The notes below the pieces were generated by a model. The model had not been told where the DNA came from, searched no databases, and saw only the letters and a program-made list of their open reading frames with translations. DNA of 64,000 bases from Cryptomeria japonica (taxonomy: Eukaryota > Streptophyta > Pinopsida > Cupressales > Cupressaceae), in NCBI RefSeq assembly GCF_030272615.1, contig NC_081413.1, forward strand, positions 565,254,510 through 565,318,509, read 5' to 3'. Made by a program: the position numbers and the translations under genes. Positions 1 through 11,944 of this stretch are shown piece by piece (within the stretch, counting starts at the first letter, position 1; each line of letters opens with the position of its first letter).

Positions 1-616
1 AGACGTGCCCGCATTTTTCACAAACGCGGTTCCAGACACAGACGTGCCTGGCACCGACACAGACGTGCCTGACACCAACGCAGACGCGGTTTCCTGATTT
101 TTGCATTTTTGCACCCTACTTCTAAGCGCATTTATTGCTCTATTCGGCATGCATTGATGACAAACTTAAATGCGTCAAAATACAAGGAGGTTTGGTGGTA
201 CTTACCGGCTCTCCTGCCTCTGCTGGCCTCTGAAATCGTCGAACGCGATTGAATCTGTGCACGAAAGCCATCACTGCTAACTGTTGCTGCTCTTTTCTCG
301 CTTTGCACTTTGATCTCGTGAAGGTGTAGATGACAATGAGGATGTATTTTCCCCCGTGGTCTATCTTATAGCCTACCCTAGCCTTAGCTTTCATTTCCCG
401 AGTCAGTCTTCTTTGTCCTGTGACTTTGTCACTTTATCCGGTCAGTCCATCCTATCCTGTCTTTCTTATTGAGAGATTGTCTGCAATCTTTTCAGACATT
501 TTCATCCAATCTCTCGAGGGGGCATATCATTCCCATTCTGGGGCAACTCTGTATCAGTTCATCTTATCTTCTTTGAAACAACGCGACAAGCCGCATTGTC
601 TCAAAGAGGGGCAAAA
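1..616 (+). mobile_element. Ty3-gypsy element A, 3' internal region (left end outside window)
   Basis: This stretch lies just upstream of an LTR at 617. Its last ~190 bases (about 420-616) match, with scattered differences, the bases upstream of the 3' LTR of gypsy B (about 41490-41683), including a shared tract around 'gagagattgtctgca'. It ends in a purine-rich tract, AAAGAGGGGCAAAA, directly before the LTR, the expected polypurine tract for plus-strand priming. Bases 1-110 carry degenerate repeats of a CAGACGTGCC/CAGACGCGG type. Orientation is plus. The rest of the element, including any gag and pol, lies left of the window. No sense-strand coding domain is seen here. Confidence 0.7.
140..394 (-). 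CDS. Antisense ORF in the gypsy A 3' region (hypothetical, possibly spliced)
   Basis: On the minus strand an ATG at 394 opens a frame of 84 codons rich in Arg and Lys. I do not recognise the product. A strong consensus 5' splice donor (CCG|GTAAGTA) falls at 206/205 inside the frame, so the frame could be a first coding exon of 394-206 that splices onward, with the distal part of the frame being intron. Its position, antisense and just inside the 3' LTR, is where several plant Tat-lineage gypsy elements carry an extra antisense gene (established knowledge). Homology to those genes cannot be tested here, and it may be a chance ORF. Confidence 0.3.
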   Translation of the reverse strand: MKAKARVGYKIDHGGKYILIVIYTFTRSKCKARKEQQQLAVMAFVHRFNRVRRFQRPAEAGEPVSTTKPPCILTHLSLSSMHAE

Positions 617-1387
617 TGTAGACACCCAAAATTGTCATGTCTAATTAAATAAATATTTTATTTATTTAATTATCTAAGCTTAATTCTTCTATTAATTAAA
701 TAAATCCTTATTTATTTAATTAATTCATTTATCCTCTTCTAGCCTTATTTCTCATTTAAATAAATACATTTATTTATTTAAATTATCATTTTCCTAAATT
801 AAATAAATACATTTATTTATTTAATTATCCTACTTCTCCTATTAATTAAATAAATCTTTATTTATTTAATTAATTCATTAGCTTTTTCTACACATGACAC
901 ATGTCATTCATCTCTTAATTCATACACTACCTACCTCTTTCATTATTTTATTATTTCCTTTACCTACCCTCTAATCCTAGCCGACCTCCTTTTTACACCT
1001 CTCAATCTTATCCCTCCATTTCATATAGTGTCTTCTATATAAGGAGATGCTTCCTTCATTATCAAACCCTAATGACTAACAACTTGATCAATTGGCTACA
1101 CTACGATCCTACTTGAAACCACATTCCGTTCTTTGTTGAGCTCTTGTGCACATAAAATCTGAGAGCAAATATATCAAGCAAGATCAATGGAGATAGGAAG
1201 AATGGAGATCAAAACCCTATTGGACATGTGATGGTATAATCTTTGTGATTTCATGTGATTTGCATTGTCTTAGCTAATCTTCATATGTTATGGTGGATCT
1301 TTGTTGATTGTTAGGCTAGGGTTTTGTGGTTGAATTCATTTAGCCTTTCAATATTGTTATTATTGTTATCCATTTTCACCATAAACA
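617..1387 (+). mobile_element. 3' LTR of gypsy element A
   Basis: The 771-bp LTR starts TGTAGACACC after a polypurine tract and ends ...CACCATAAACA, so it has TG...CA termini. It aligns along its length with the two LTRs of gypsy B (31254-32020 and 41684-42465). Its first ~280 bases hold a series of AT-rich palindromes in which ATTAAATAAAT is followed by ATTTATTTAAT. A TATA-like box sits at 1036. The bases after 1387 continue a copia gag-pol reading, so this element inserted into copia element 1. The matching left target duplication (ATTGC expected) is outside the window. Confidence 0.85.
1036..1044 (+). promoter_or_regulatory. TATA-like box in the gypsy A LTR
   Basis: TATATAAGG lies 3' of the palindrome array and precedes a stretch matching the transcribed part of the other LTR copies. 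The same box occurs at the same relative place in both gypsy B LTRs. Promoter function is inferred from position. Confidence 0.5.
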
Positions 1388-1417
1388 ATTGCTATTAGGG
1401 AAGATAATCTGGTACCA

Positions 1418-2672
1418 GTGAATTCTACAAGCTGCATTATTGAGAAGAAAGCTTTGGCTATTAAGAATAAAGAGAAAGATGAATGGGTAATTGACAGTGG
1501 TTGTTCACATCACATGATAGGTGATAAAAGTAAATTTGTGAGTACGGAAAGGTATGATGGTGGTATAGTGATATTTAGAGATGATAAAGCTTGTGTGATT
1601 CGTGGTAGAGGTTCTATATCCTTTAATGGTAAGCATAATACTAATGATGTCTTGTATGTTGAATGATTGAAGCATAATCTTTTGAGTGTTGGAAAGATGG
1701 TTGACAAGGGATATGATTTAAAATTCAAGAATGGTAAATGCAAGATCCTAAATGCCTTTGGTATAGAGATTGCATCAGGAACTAATACTAAAGTTAATAT
1801 CTTTCACTTGAATGCTGATGAGAAAAGTTGTTTAATTTCTTAGATTGATGAAAGTTGGTTGGGGCATATAAGGATGTCGTGTTAATTTTGACTACATGAT
1901 AAGGATAAGTTCTACTCAAATTGTTAGAGATTTTCCTAAAATTGTGAAGCCATCTAATCTGGTATGTAAAGAATGTCAGTTGGCAAAGCAAACAAGAACT
2001 ACATTTAAGAGTAAGTTGTATTCATCTAGTGGATTGTTATATCTAGTGCATACTGACTTATGTGGTCCTACTAGAGTGAGAAGCATGCACGGTGACAGAT
2101 ATTTCATATTGTTGATTGATGATTATTCTAGAATGATGTGGGTTACCTTTCTAAGGGTGAAGTAAGAAGCACTAGAGAAACTCAAGATATTCAAAGCTAG
2201 GGTGGAGACTGAAACAGGGTTGAAGCTGAAGTGCTTGAGATCTAACAGAGGGGGAGAATTTACATCAGGAGAGTTTGAAACATTTTGTGAGAGGAATGGA
2301 ATTAGAAGACAGATATCTTCTCCTAGAACCCCTCAGCAAAATGGAGTTGTTGAAAGGAAGAACAGAACCATTTTGGATGTTCCCAGGACTATGTTGATAG
2401 AAGGAAATGTGGCACAAACCTTTTCGAGAGAAGTTGTTAGCACTGTTGTTTACACATTCAACTGGGTGTATATAAAAGGTGATTCTGGTAAGACTCCATA
2501 TGAGTTATGGTTTGGTCATGTTCCTACAATTAGATATTTTAAATTTTTTGGAAGTAAATGTTATATCAAAAGAGATGAAGATATAGGAAAGTTTGATGCA
2601 AGATGTGATAAAGGAATCTTTTGGGTTACTCTACTAAGAGCAAGGCCTACCAGTGTTACAACAAAATATTGA
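1418..2672 (+). pseudogene. Copia 1 protease and integrase remnant
   Basis: The frame from 1418 gives the aspartic protease motif as VIDSGCSHHM (Asp-Ser-Gly at about 1490). In-frame stops follow at about 1664 and in a TCT-TAG-ATT context near 1840. GAG-pre-integrase zinc-binding cysteines appear as CKECQ near 1965. The integrase core reads DLCGPTRVRSMHGDRYF and DDYSRMMWV, then RSNRGGEF (the second catalytic Asp is Asn) and PQQNGVVERKNR with the catalytic Glu kept. A stop at 2163 separates the two core blocks and a frame change occurs near 2630. The function would have been polyprotein cleavage and cDNA integration. It is a pseudogene. Confidence 0.85.
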
Positions 2673-4512
2673 GAAAGACAATAGAGAGTACAAATATGAA
2701 GGTTGATGAATGTCTTGGAAAGAAGATTAGATCATGTGGATATGAGTTTCATGATGAAGATGCTATTTCAAATCATGTGCAAACTAAGATCTTAAAGCAT
2801 AATGATCTGGTAGAGACAGGAAATCTGGATATTGTTGTTATCAGTGAAGAGGTTCAAGAGCCTAACAATTAGAACAATCGGAAGACTCCAAGGTATGTAA
2901 GATTAAATCATTTAGAAAATCAAATTATTGGTTATAAGAATAAAGGTGTGATGACTAGGAGAAGGATTGTTGCAGAAGAGATAAGTTTGATTTCAAAGAT
3001 TGAACCTAAAGATGTTGCAGAAGCATGTAAGGATGAGAATTGGGTAAAAGAAATAGAAGAAGAGCTGAATCAGATTGAGAAAAATAACACTTGGGAGCTT
3101 ATTCTGAGACCTAAAGACAAGAATGTGATTGGTACTAAATGGGTGTTCCGGAATAAACTGAATGAGGTCGGTGAAGTTGTTAGAAATAAAGAAAGATTGG
3201 TATGAAAAGAGTGTTCTCAAATGGTAGGTATTGAATATGAGGAGACTTTTTCTCCAGTAGCTATAATTGAAGTTGTTAGATTGTCGCTTGCATATGCTGC
3301 TTACAAGAATTTCAAGGTGTATCAGATGGATGTCAAGTCAGCCTTTTTGAATGGTGATTTGGAAGAGGAATTCTATATTGAGTAGCTGGATGGATTTTCT
3401 TTATTAGATGAAAGAGATATGGTATGTGAATTAAAGAAAGCACTATATGAACTTAAGCAAGCCCCTAGAGCCTGGTATGCTAGATTGGATAAGCATTTGT
3501 TGAAGTTGGGATTCTATAAAGGTACAGTTGATAGTAATTTATACTTTAAGGGTGATAATGATAACATTTTAATTGTTGAAGTCTTTTTTGATGACATCAT
3601 TTTTTGAGGAGATGATGATTTGAGTATGAAATTTGAGATGTCTATGATAGGTGAGATGAAATTATTTTTAGGATTGCAGATTACACAGATTGACAAAGGC
3701 ATTTTCATTTCACAATCTAAGTATGTGAAGGAATTATTGAAGAAGTTTAGGTTGGTTGATTCTAAGCCTATTGGAACTCCTATGGTGACTGGATGCAAGT
3801 TGTCTAAAAATGATGAATCTCATAAAGTTAATCAAACTTTGTATAGATCTATGGTTGGTGGATTGTTGTACTTAACTCATATTAGACCAGACATTATGCA
3901 CGTTGTTTGTCTTTGTGCTAGATTTTAAGTTGATCCTAAAGAGACTCATGTTACTGTTGTGAAGAGGATTTTCAGATACTTGAAGGGGATTGTTGACTAT
4001 GGCTTATGGTATCCAAAGAATGATGATTTTATTTTATGTGCCTATACTGATGTTGATTGGGCAGGTGATGTTGATGACCGGAAGAGTACTACTAGTGGAG
4101 CTTTATTTTGGGAAAGAAGTTGATTTCATGGTCCAGTAAGAAGCAAGATGTTGTATCTCTATCTATTGTTGAAGGTGAATACATTGTTGCTGCTAATAAC
4201 TATACTTAGGTAGTTTTGATGAAGCAAATGTTGAAGGATATTAGAGTTATTTATGATGAGCCTGTTGTTATATATTGTGATAATTCAAGTGCTATCAATA
4301 TTTCCAAGAATCTAGTACTACATTCTAAAACAAAGCATGTATCAATTAAGTATCATTTCTTGAGGGAGAAAGTCAGTGATGAAGAAGTCAAATTGGAATA
4401 TGTATCTACAAAGGATCAGATTGCAGATATTTTTACTAAACCTTTGCCTGCAAATACATTTGTCTATTTGAGAGACAAGTTAGGGGTCTCTACCCCTCCT
4501 GATGAGAACTAG
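2673..4512 (+). pseudogene. Copia 1 reverse transcriptase and RNase H remnant
   Basis: The RT opens with EELNQIEKNNTWEL and GTKWVFRNK (about 3060-3160), followed by VYQMDVKSAFLNGDLEEEF (~3320) and [16 protein letters not shown] (~3430). The catalytic YVDD block reads FFDD at 3584-3595. The thumb region has PIGTPMVTGCKLSKNDES. The RNase H includes CAYTDVDWAGDVDDRKSTT (~4040) and ends with the conserved tail KTKHVSIKYHFLREKV and DIFTKPLP before a stop at 4510. Stops occur at about 3203, 3383, 3605, 3926 and 4207. Family and order are certain. The element is non-functional. Confidence 0.88.
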
Positions 4513-4803
4513 ATGCATGGAGTTGCATCAATCTAGTGGATTTCAAAGCCTTATCTTCTTATCTGAGTTGATGAGTTAGTGCTGCTACTCAACCGGAGTA
4601 ATCAAATAGTGATTCAGATGATCAATTGTGAATTTATCCTAAGGGGGAAAGATTGCCCTTCTTAGAGGATGAGTTTTAGGGGGGGAGCATTATTTGTATT
4701 TTGTCTTAGGGGGAGTTTGTTGGAGATTGTTGATGTTGATTCATTCATTTGCATTAATTGTTTTTCACATTCATATGTTGCCATCAATGCCAAAGGGAGA
4801 GAT

Positions 4804-5890
4804 AGTTGAATATTGTTGCTACTAGGATATGTTGTTGTCATTGATGTCAACATATTCCTATGTTTGGTGTTTCGTTAATTGCAGAGAATTGATTTGGTTT
4901 GTTGATAAAGTATCTCTAGTGTCTCTAATTCATTCTTTATTGGTTTCAAGGATCCGTAAGTTCACTTGATCATATCATATGATCTGGTTTGAGGTTTGGT
5001 CTTTATGTGCTCTATATTTGGCAGAGTCTGATATTTGATCCGTTGTGCTCTGGTATGATCATATCTTTGGTTGTGGGTTTGGGAGAGTGTTTTGGATGTT
5101 CATGTGTATCTACATTTCAGATGGTTCATGATTTGATGCTCCGCAAGTTATCTTTCTAGTCTGAATTGTTGTTGATAAGTATTCTTGAGTGTTAGCATGT
5201 TGATCGATAAAGCCTTGATTAAGTGGTGTTGGTGCAGCTATTGCAGATGGTTCTAATGAGCTTGTTGGTGTTTCCTGATTGTGTCCTATTTTTTTTATTG
5301 GTCTGTGTTGATCCTTATGCGTGGTATTGGTGATTTTGTTGATTTGATGATATTCTTCATGTTATGCAGTATTTTTGGTGATGTAACGTGTTGCAGTTGA
5401 TCTTGGCGAGATTTCCGGTGGTGATGCATGTTTGGAGATTTGATTTAGGTCCATGTTATGCCATCTATGGCGTTGTATTGGTATGATGGTTGATTTATAC
5501 ATCGTGTGATGAAATTTTGTAATTGAGGGTTAAGGGTTTAGTCGACCTTGTAGTCAAGGTTGATGAATTGTATAAATAGGTGTTATGTTCATGTAATTTG
5601 GGTGTTGATTTAGTGTATGCATTATCAAAGATTGGTGTATGTGCGCATAAGTGAATTTATCCTTTGGTATGATGTATTGAGCAGAGATTGTTGCAGAGCA
5701 GACAAATGAGCTTAACCAGAACTATCATCAAGCATTAGCAGATGTTATCTTTGCAGTTCATGTAATCCGAATTGTAGTCCAAATATTATTTTAAGGCAGT
5801 GAACCTTCCCCGAGGGTTGGAGCCTTCTAAGTCATTATATTTTGAGCAATGAGCTCTAGGAAGTATGTCTGAATGCATGTGCATTCCCCA
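4804..5890 (+). mobile_element. 3' LTR of copia element 1 (right end uncertain)
   Basis: The 290 bases after the RNase H stop are 3' noncoding and hold several GGGGGAG-type purine runs. A polypurine-like tract (AAAGGGAGAGAT, ~4793-4803) abuts GTTGAATATTG, read as a mutated TGTTGAATATTG LTR start. The sequence then lacks coding potential and has typical LTR composition, including a 'gtataaatagg' TATA-like box near 5570. The right edge is soft. I set it near 5890, where a new compositional block begins, and saw no clear CA end or target duplication. Confidence 0.5.
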
Positions 5891-6394
5891 TTTTCACGAC
5901 CTCTCAGAACTCCCTCCTCCATTTCCAAAAAGGCAAGGAGATATCGTTTTTCGAAAGTAACTCCCCATTAATTTTGCATGCAAGATTTTCTTCCACTATC
6001 TCCAAAAATAACCCTTCCATAACTCCCCTCTTCCTACTAATTTAATTTTGAAATAACTAAATTTTTAATTGATTTTTAAAAGATTTCCATAAGCACATTG
6101 AAATACCCAAGATAAATATTTAATTCCCTTTTTAATTAATTATTTTTAAAATGGAAAGGTAAATCAAATCATTTAACTAATTAAATTAGTTTAATCTAAT
6201 GTTGCTCACATTATCAATTTATTAATTACTCATTAATACTCAATTGAATTCATATATTAATATTAATTCTCTCTTACTATTAATATTAAAAAAAACACTA
6301 AACCATACTCAAAAATACGAACTATGAACTAACAAGACATGAAGAACCAACAGGGCTAACAACTGACATGATACCTAACTAGGATCTCGTTCCT
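5891..6394. other. AT-rich intergenic DNA, nothing recognised
   Basis: Short unique-looking sequence between the copia 1 LTR and the microsatellite. It has no coding pattern, no RNA gene and no repeat that I could identify. Confidence 0.5.
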
Positions 6395-6960
<566 letters not shown>

Positions 6961-9231
6961 TATAGATCCATAGATAGAGAGGTATAAATGACCCATAAAT
7001 TCTTATAATTGTATGTTTGTGGTCCCTAAATTTGAAGTTTAGAAGTTAGGATTTGAATTTGTAATGAAGAGGACATTAAGGGGCCTAATCTAATATATCA
7101 AATGATTTAGACGTGTGGATCATGTTAGATTAAAATAAGCTATAATAAAAGTCAACTTACATACTCTAAATACAAATTAATTTAAATATAAGAAAAAATA
7201 AATAAAACACAACTTTTATGTGTACAAATTTGATATATAAATTTAAAAAATACAAATTACATACTTTTATCCCTTACACATAAGAAACCCAAAAAAATGA
7301 TACCTTTTTGTCTCAATCTTCTTTTAACTTATATAATATTTTTCCAAATAAACATTAAAAAATAGAAAAGATCAACATCTATCTCATTAAATATGCTCTC
7401 ATAAAAATATCAAAAGTGATATATGGACAAGTAGAGAGAGGGATAAATAGATAGAGAGGAAGAGGGAGAGATGAGAAGATAGAGATAGGAGAAAGGGTAA
7501 TAGACAAAAGAGGTGCATTAAAAATTGAAAATGTAAACAAAATGTGAAATCCAAGAAGAGGCTAAGTCCAACAATTGAAAAATAAATTACCCAAATTATT
7601 ATTAAAATGAAGTGTACACATCCCATAGAGCAAGATAAATATATCATATAATATATATGGATAGATAGATCGATATTATATATGTTAATTAAATTTTATA
7701 TTATAATTATATGTAATTTTAATAGTATTATTTATTAAAAAATATTACATATATTATTTATATTTAATAGTGTGCATTATATATGTTATATCTTTCAATA
7801 AATTTAAAAATAAATACAAATAAATACTAAAGATAATGGATTTAATATTTTAATGTATATATGTAGAAAGTATTACATTATATTATATTTACATTGAGTG
7901 TATAATATGATAATATATTATATTATATGTAAAAATTATACTATATGTTATTTTATGTTTATATTAAGAATGTATAATTTATATAAACATTAAATATATG
8001 TAATATTATATTAAGAATTGTTTAAATGTAACATATTTTGTATTATATTCAAACTATAATCATTAAGAAGAACACAATCATATAACCAAACATGATCTAT
8101 TCAACTTAAATATTAAATTGTGTAATGGTACAAAATTAATGCCATTTTTTTGTTTTACCAAATTTAGAAGTAATTAAAAAAATATAATATAATAATTATT
8201 ATGGTTCAATTATAGATAGGATTAAGATAAACTTAGAGTTACATTTACACTTTGATTAAGATTAGAGATTGTAATATAATACAAAATAAATATTCATATA
8301 ATATGATAACAATTATTAGGGTTAGGGTTAGGGTTAGAATATGTTAGAAATAAATTTCTAAGATAAAGATTAGAATTACATGACAATAACAGTTAAAGTT
8401 TGGTAAGAGTTGTGATTTACTTAAGGTTTAATGAGAGTTGGTTATCATTAAAGATTATATTATATTATATTATTATTATTGGTTATTATTATATACAAAA
8501 TTTGATTTTGAAAAGGAAAAAAATGTAAGATACTAAAAAATAATTTCATATATTCAAAAAAAAATTCTTTTTTATTTTTTATATAGATTTATTAAAATAT
8601 ATACAATAATATTATAATAATATAAAGTAATATAATAATAATGTGATATTAAGAAATATTAATTTACTTTATATATATTATACTTGAGATATATTAGATA
8701 CTTTTATGTACAAACAAAACAAAAAATTGTTTTGATTATTTTGTATATTTTAATAATCATCTTTTAAAAAACTTATTCCAAAATAAACATAAATTGATTC
8801 TAAATAATTTTTAAAAAAATCTCAATAAAAATTAAAAATAAATATACCTTGATATAATTAGCTGATAGATTTTCTTTTTGTTATGGAAACAGATTCAATA
8901 TTAAAAAATAAAACATAAAAATAATAAATAATAATAATTTTATTCGCAACTGATATTTTCGAATAAAAGGCTGCAAAAAGCTTGTCTCGAACTCAAAAAT
9001 CCAGTAACATTAAAACCCCGACATTATTAAAAAAAAAAATTCCCTTTGCTGCGACCTTATTAAATCTCTTTTTTTTCCCTTGCTGCGAATAGATTGAAGT
9101 AGCGGCTGTAAGGAGATTGGGTTTGGTTATTCTCAATTTAAAAGCTCTGATTTGGTAGGGTTTTGTAATGTTTTTTCTGCAAACTTTGCTGCCTTTTTTT
9201 CTAATCGGAATAGTTGACAGACCGACACAAT
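6961..9231. other. Very AT-rich intergenic region, no gene seen
   Basis: There is no coding periodicity and no recognisable element. It contains many simple AT runs, a small GA-rich patch (7430-7500) and the short TTAGGG run listed separately. Short ORFs present are low-complexity and unsupported. Confidence 0.55.
8316..8337 (+). repeat. Short interstitial TTAGGG telomere-like run
   Basis: Three full TTAGGG units plus TTAG. This is the six-base telomere unit, not the seven-base TTTAGGG of most plants. It is too short to be a former telomere end. Chance or repair-mediated insertion are both possible. Confidence 0.8.
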
Positions 9232-9672
9232 TTGTTTGGAGAGAGAGGGAGATTGGAAAATGGGGAGAGAGAGAGAGTAGGGGGGAGAGGGGTAAGAGAG
9301 AGAATAGGAGATAGGAAGAGGAATAGAATAGGATAAGGAGAGGGGGATGGAGATGGAGAGAGAGTTAGAGACAGAGAGAGAAGGGGATAAGGAGAAGAAG
9401 GAGAGGGGGAGGGAGGGATATTGGGAAAAGGAGAGGGGGGAGAGAGAATAGGAGAGGGAGGGATATTGGGAAAAGGAGAGGGGGAGAATAGGATAAAGAG
9501 AGGGAGTGGGAAGGGAGAAGAGAGAGTGGGAGAGATATAGGAGATTGGGAGACAGAGACCGGGAGAGGGAGGGCGGAGATGGGGAGAATAGGATAAAGAG
9601 AGGGAGGGGGGAAGGGAGAGAGAGATAATAGGATAAGGAGAGGGTGAGGGAGGGAGATTGGGAAAAGAAGGG
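9232..9672. repeat. Purine-rich minisatellite (GAGAGGGAG type)
   Basis: About 440 bases consist almost entirely of A and G with occasional T. Longer units recur, for example GGGAGGGATATTGGGAAAAGGAGAGGG-like blocks near 9415 and 9460, and AATAGGATAAAGAGAGGGAG-like blocks near 9487 and 9590. The minus strand yields a long Ser/Leu/Pro-rich ORF that is an artefact of composition. Confidence 0.85.
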
Positions 9673-9842
9673 AGTCACATGCAATAATTTTGGGAGGTAT
9701 TATTTTTTGGCTGTGTTTTATTTCATTTTAAATCAATTCTGTTGTTATTTGTTAAACGAAGGTATTAGTTTGCATTTTTATCAATAGTTGTTTTCGTAGA
9801 TGATATTATTGCAATTCTAGTATTACTATGAAACTTTTGGGT

Positions 9843-10032
9843 GGTTTTAATTTTTTTTTATTTATTTGTTTTTTCTGGTTTTTTGAGTTTTTTTTTACAA
9901 TTTTCTTGACAGAATTATTTAGTATTGAATATATCTGGTTTTAAATTTTTTATATTTATTTAATTTTTCTAGTTTTGAAGTTTTTTTTTTTACAATTTTC
10001 TTGACAGAATTATTTAGTATTGAATATATCTA
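9843..10032. repeat. 95-bp tandem duplication (two units)
   Basis: Two adjacent units share the block ACAATTTTCTTGACAG... through AGTATTGAATATATCT. 'acaatttt' starts at 9897 in one unit and 9992 in the other, a period of 95. The T-rich halves differ by a few indels. No function is apparent. Confidence 0.85.
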
Positions 10033-11944
10033 GAACTATTTTCATATGAAATGAATAATAGAAATCGAACCATCTTCATATGTTGTGGCTTATTATATTC
10101 ATCTTAACAAATCTTATATGTTGTACATCGTATTTCTTCACAGTTTTGTGCCATTATACTGTCTCTTGTACTTAGAGGTCAAACATCGTGAGGCAAGAGA
10201 TTGATGTGACAGAAAATGACTTAAATTTGAAAATATTGTGTTGAATAAGTTACAAACAAATTGGATTTTCAAAATCAACATAGGGGAAAGGACCCAGTAG
10301 TTGGGCACCTTCCAATTCTTGTGATAGAAGTTGTTGATTTAATACCCCCATACTTGTTGATTTAATGTCCAACTTTTGTACAACATTGCACCAATAGTTG
10401 TATGATAAGTACCAATAATTGAATCAAATATACCATTTGCTGTGAAAAGTAACCAATCATGTGATGCCACATCAGCTACACAAGTATTGGGGCCCCTTTG
10501 CACACCTATTGGTCTCACTTTTTGGGGGGGCTGTTTTGGACACCCTGGAAAAAAGCATGCTGATATGGCATCATATTTGATGATGTGGCCCTGAAACCTT
10601 AGTTATAAGCAGGGGACTTGCCAAGTAAGCTGCTGTAAAAAATTCAGTGATTTGAAATTTCCACGTAAGATTTTGAGAAGCGCGAAATTAGGGTGCACAA
10701 CTACTAGGTCCTCTCCCCTACTTGACATTAATCTACATGATGTTCAGCAAATAGCTAACAAGAACAAAAATACTCTCAGGACAAAGAAACATCCAACTAC
10801 AAGTAGCTACAAACAAAACTCCCATCCCTCTGGTCTTTATTTAGATTGGAGCTCCAAAATTCCAAAGTTACTAAGAAAATGGTCCAAAAAAAAACACTGC
10901 TGAAATCTCCCTGGTCCAGCACTACTCAGATAGTAAAATTTTGCTCAGTTTTTACCAATCAACTCACTTTGGAGAAATTGAACACACAACGGACCATCAA
11001 GACAAGCTCAAATGCCACCTAATACATAATTGGTGCCAATCAACAATGCACATACACCAAAAGTAAAACCACCATCTAAATTACCAAGTTTCAATACTCA
11101 AGAAATCCCAACAAACCTTCCAGTTACAGAAACTTTAAAAATAAACAAAACCAAAATATATCTCAAAATTGCAAAAACCTAAAATACACAAAAATGGGTT
11201 ATCCCCAATCCAAGATGGGACCTGTGACAGAATCTGAAAAACCAAAACTAACTGCAAAAATCCCCTCACCAAACATTCACTGAAGTCGCCACTTCTAGAA
11301 TGCATAAAATTAGCTGCCAGCAATTCAAACACAGAAAAAGGGGTTTTACCAAAACAAAGAAGCCCACTACAAACCAGGTAACAAACCGAAATCTGCTCTT
11401 ATTTTATCCATTGAAAACTAAAATTACAAAAAATAAAATGAATAGAAGGTACTGAACACTTAAGTACAGTTCAGCTTCTCTGAAAGCACTCGTCAGAGTA
11501 GTCAACATCAAATAATTATCCTTTCTGTCACAAATATCAGAAAATTCTTCTCCCGAGTTAACTTCCAGGGTGGTTGTGAAAGTGAAAGAGGTAATACGTT
11601 GTAGGGTTTGGAAAAAATAACATTTAAAAAGAAGAAAAAAAGAATGAAAAAAGAATGTATGAAACTTTGATTAATATAAAGTGACTATTAATTGTTTAAA
11701 GGAATAAAAAATGAAAAGATTCATTATGTAATACATGCATATATTTATATATTAATATAATTAATTTTGTAATGTTAAAATTTATTTATATTTTATTTTC
11801 AATTTTCTCTAGGCATATTTTTTGAATTTCTTAAAGGTACAAGTGCTAGTTTATTTATTAACCTATAGTCTTTATAAGTCCTCTTTATAAGTGGACTTGC
11901 CAGTTCACAAAATACCCGTAAACCTGTCTCACATCATTAAATCA
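10033..11944. other. Intergenic region, nothing recognised
   Basis: No coding domain, RNA gene or named repeat was identified. An 83-codon plus-strand frame at 10652-10903 has no recognisable motif and ordinary composition. A segment near 10280-10640 (unusually GC-rich for its surroundings, with a run of seven G) may be part of an unidentified repeat. Confidence 0.5.

Larger units (their letters stand above)
1388..5890 (+). mobile_element. Ty1-copia element 1, 3' half (interrupted and decayed)
   Basis: After the gypsy A LTR the sequence reads as a copia polyprotein from just upstream of the protease: protease, GAG-pre-integrase, integrase, reverse transcriptase and RNase H in copia order, then a 3' noncoding tail and LTR sequence. 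The gag half and 5' LTR should lie left of the window beyond gypsy A. Stops and frameshifts break every domain, so the element is dead. Its protease and integrase resemble copia 3 more than copia 2. Confidence 0.85.

Noticed and set aside
617-900. CRISPR-like array in the regularly spaced palindromes
   Set aside because: Units are AT-rich, differ from each other, lie inside an LTR with TG...CA ends and recur in other LTR copies. This is eukaryotic sequence without cas genes.
9133-9684. 183-codon minus-strand ORF rich in Ser, Leu and Pro
   Set aside because: It is the translation of a purine-rich simple repeat. It has no domain and its composition is entirely explained by the repeat.
10652-10903. 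83-codon plus-strand ORF
   Set aside because: Ordinary length for chance, no motif, and no splice or repeat context to support it.
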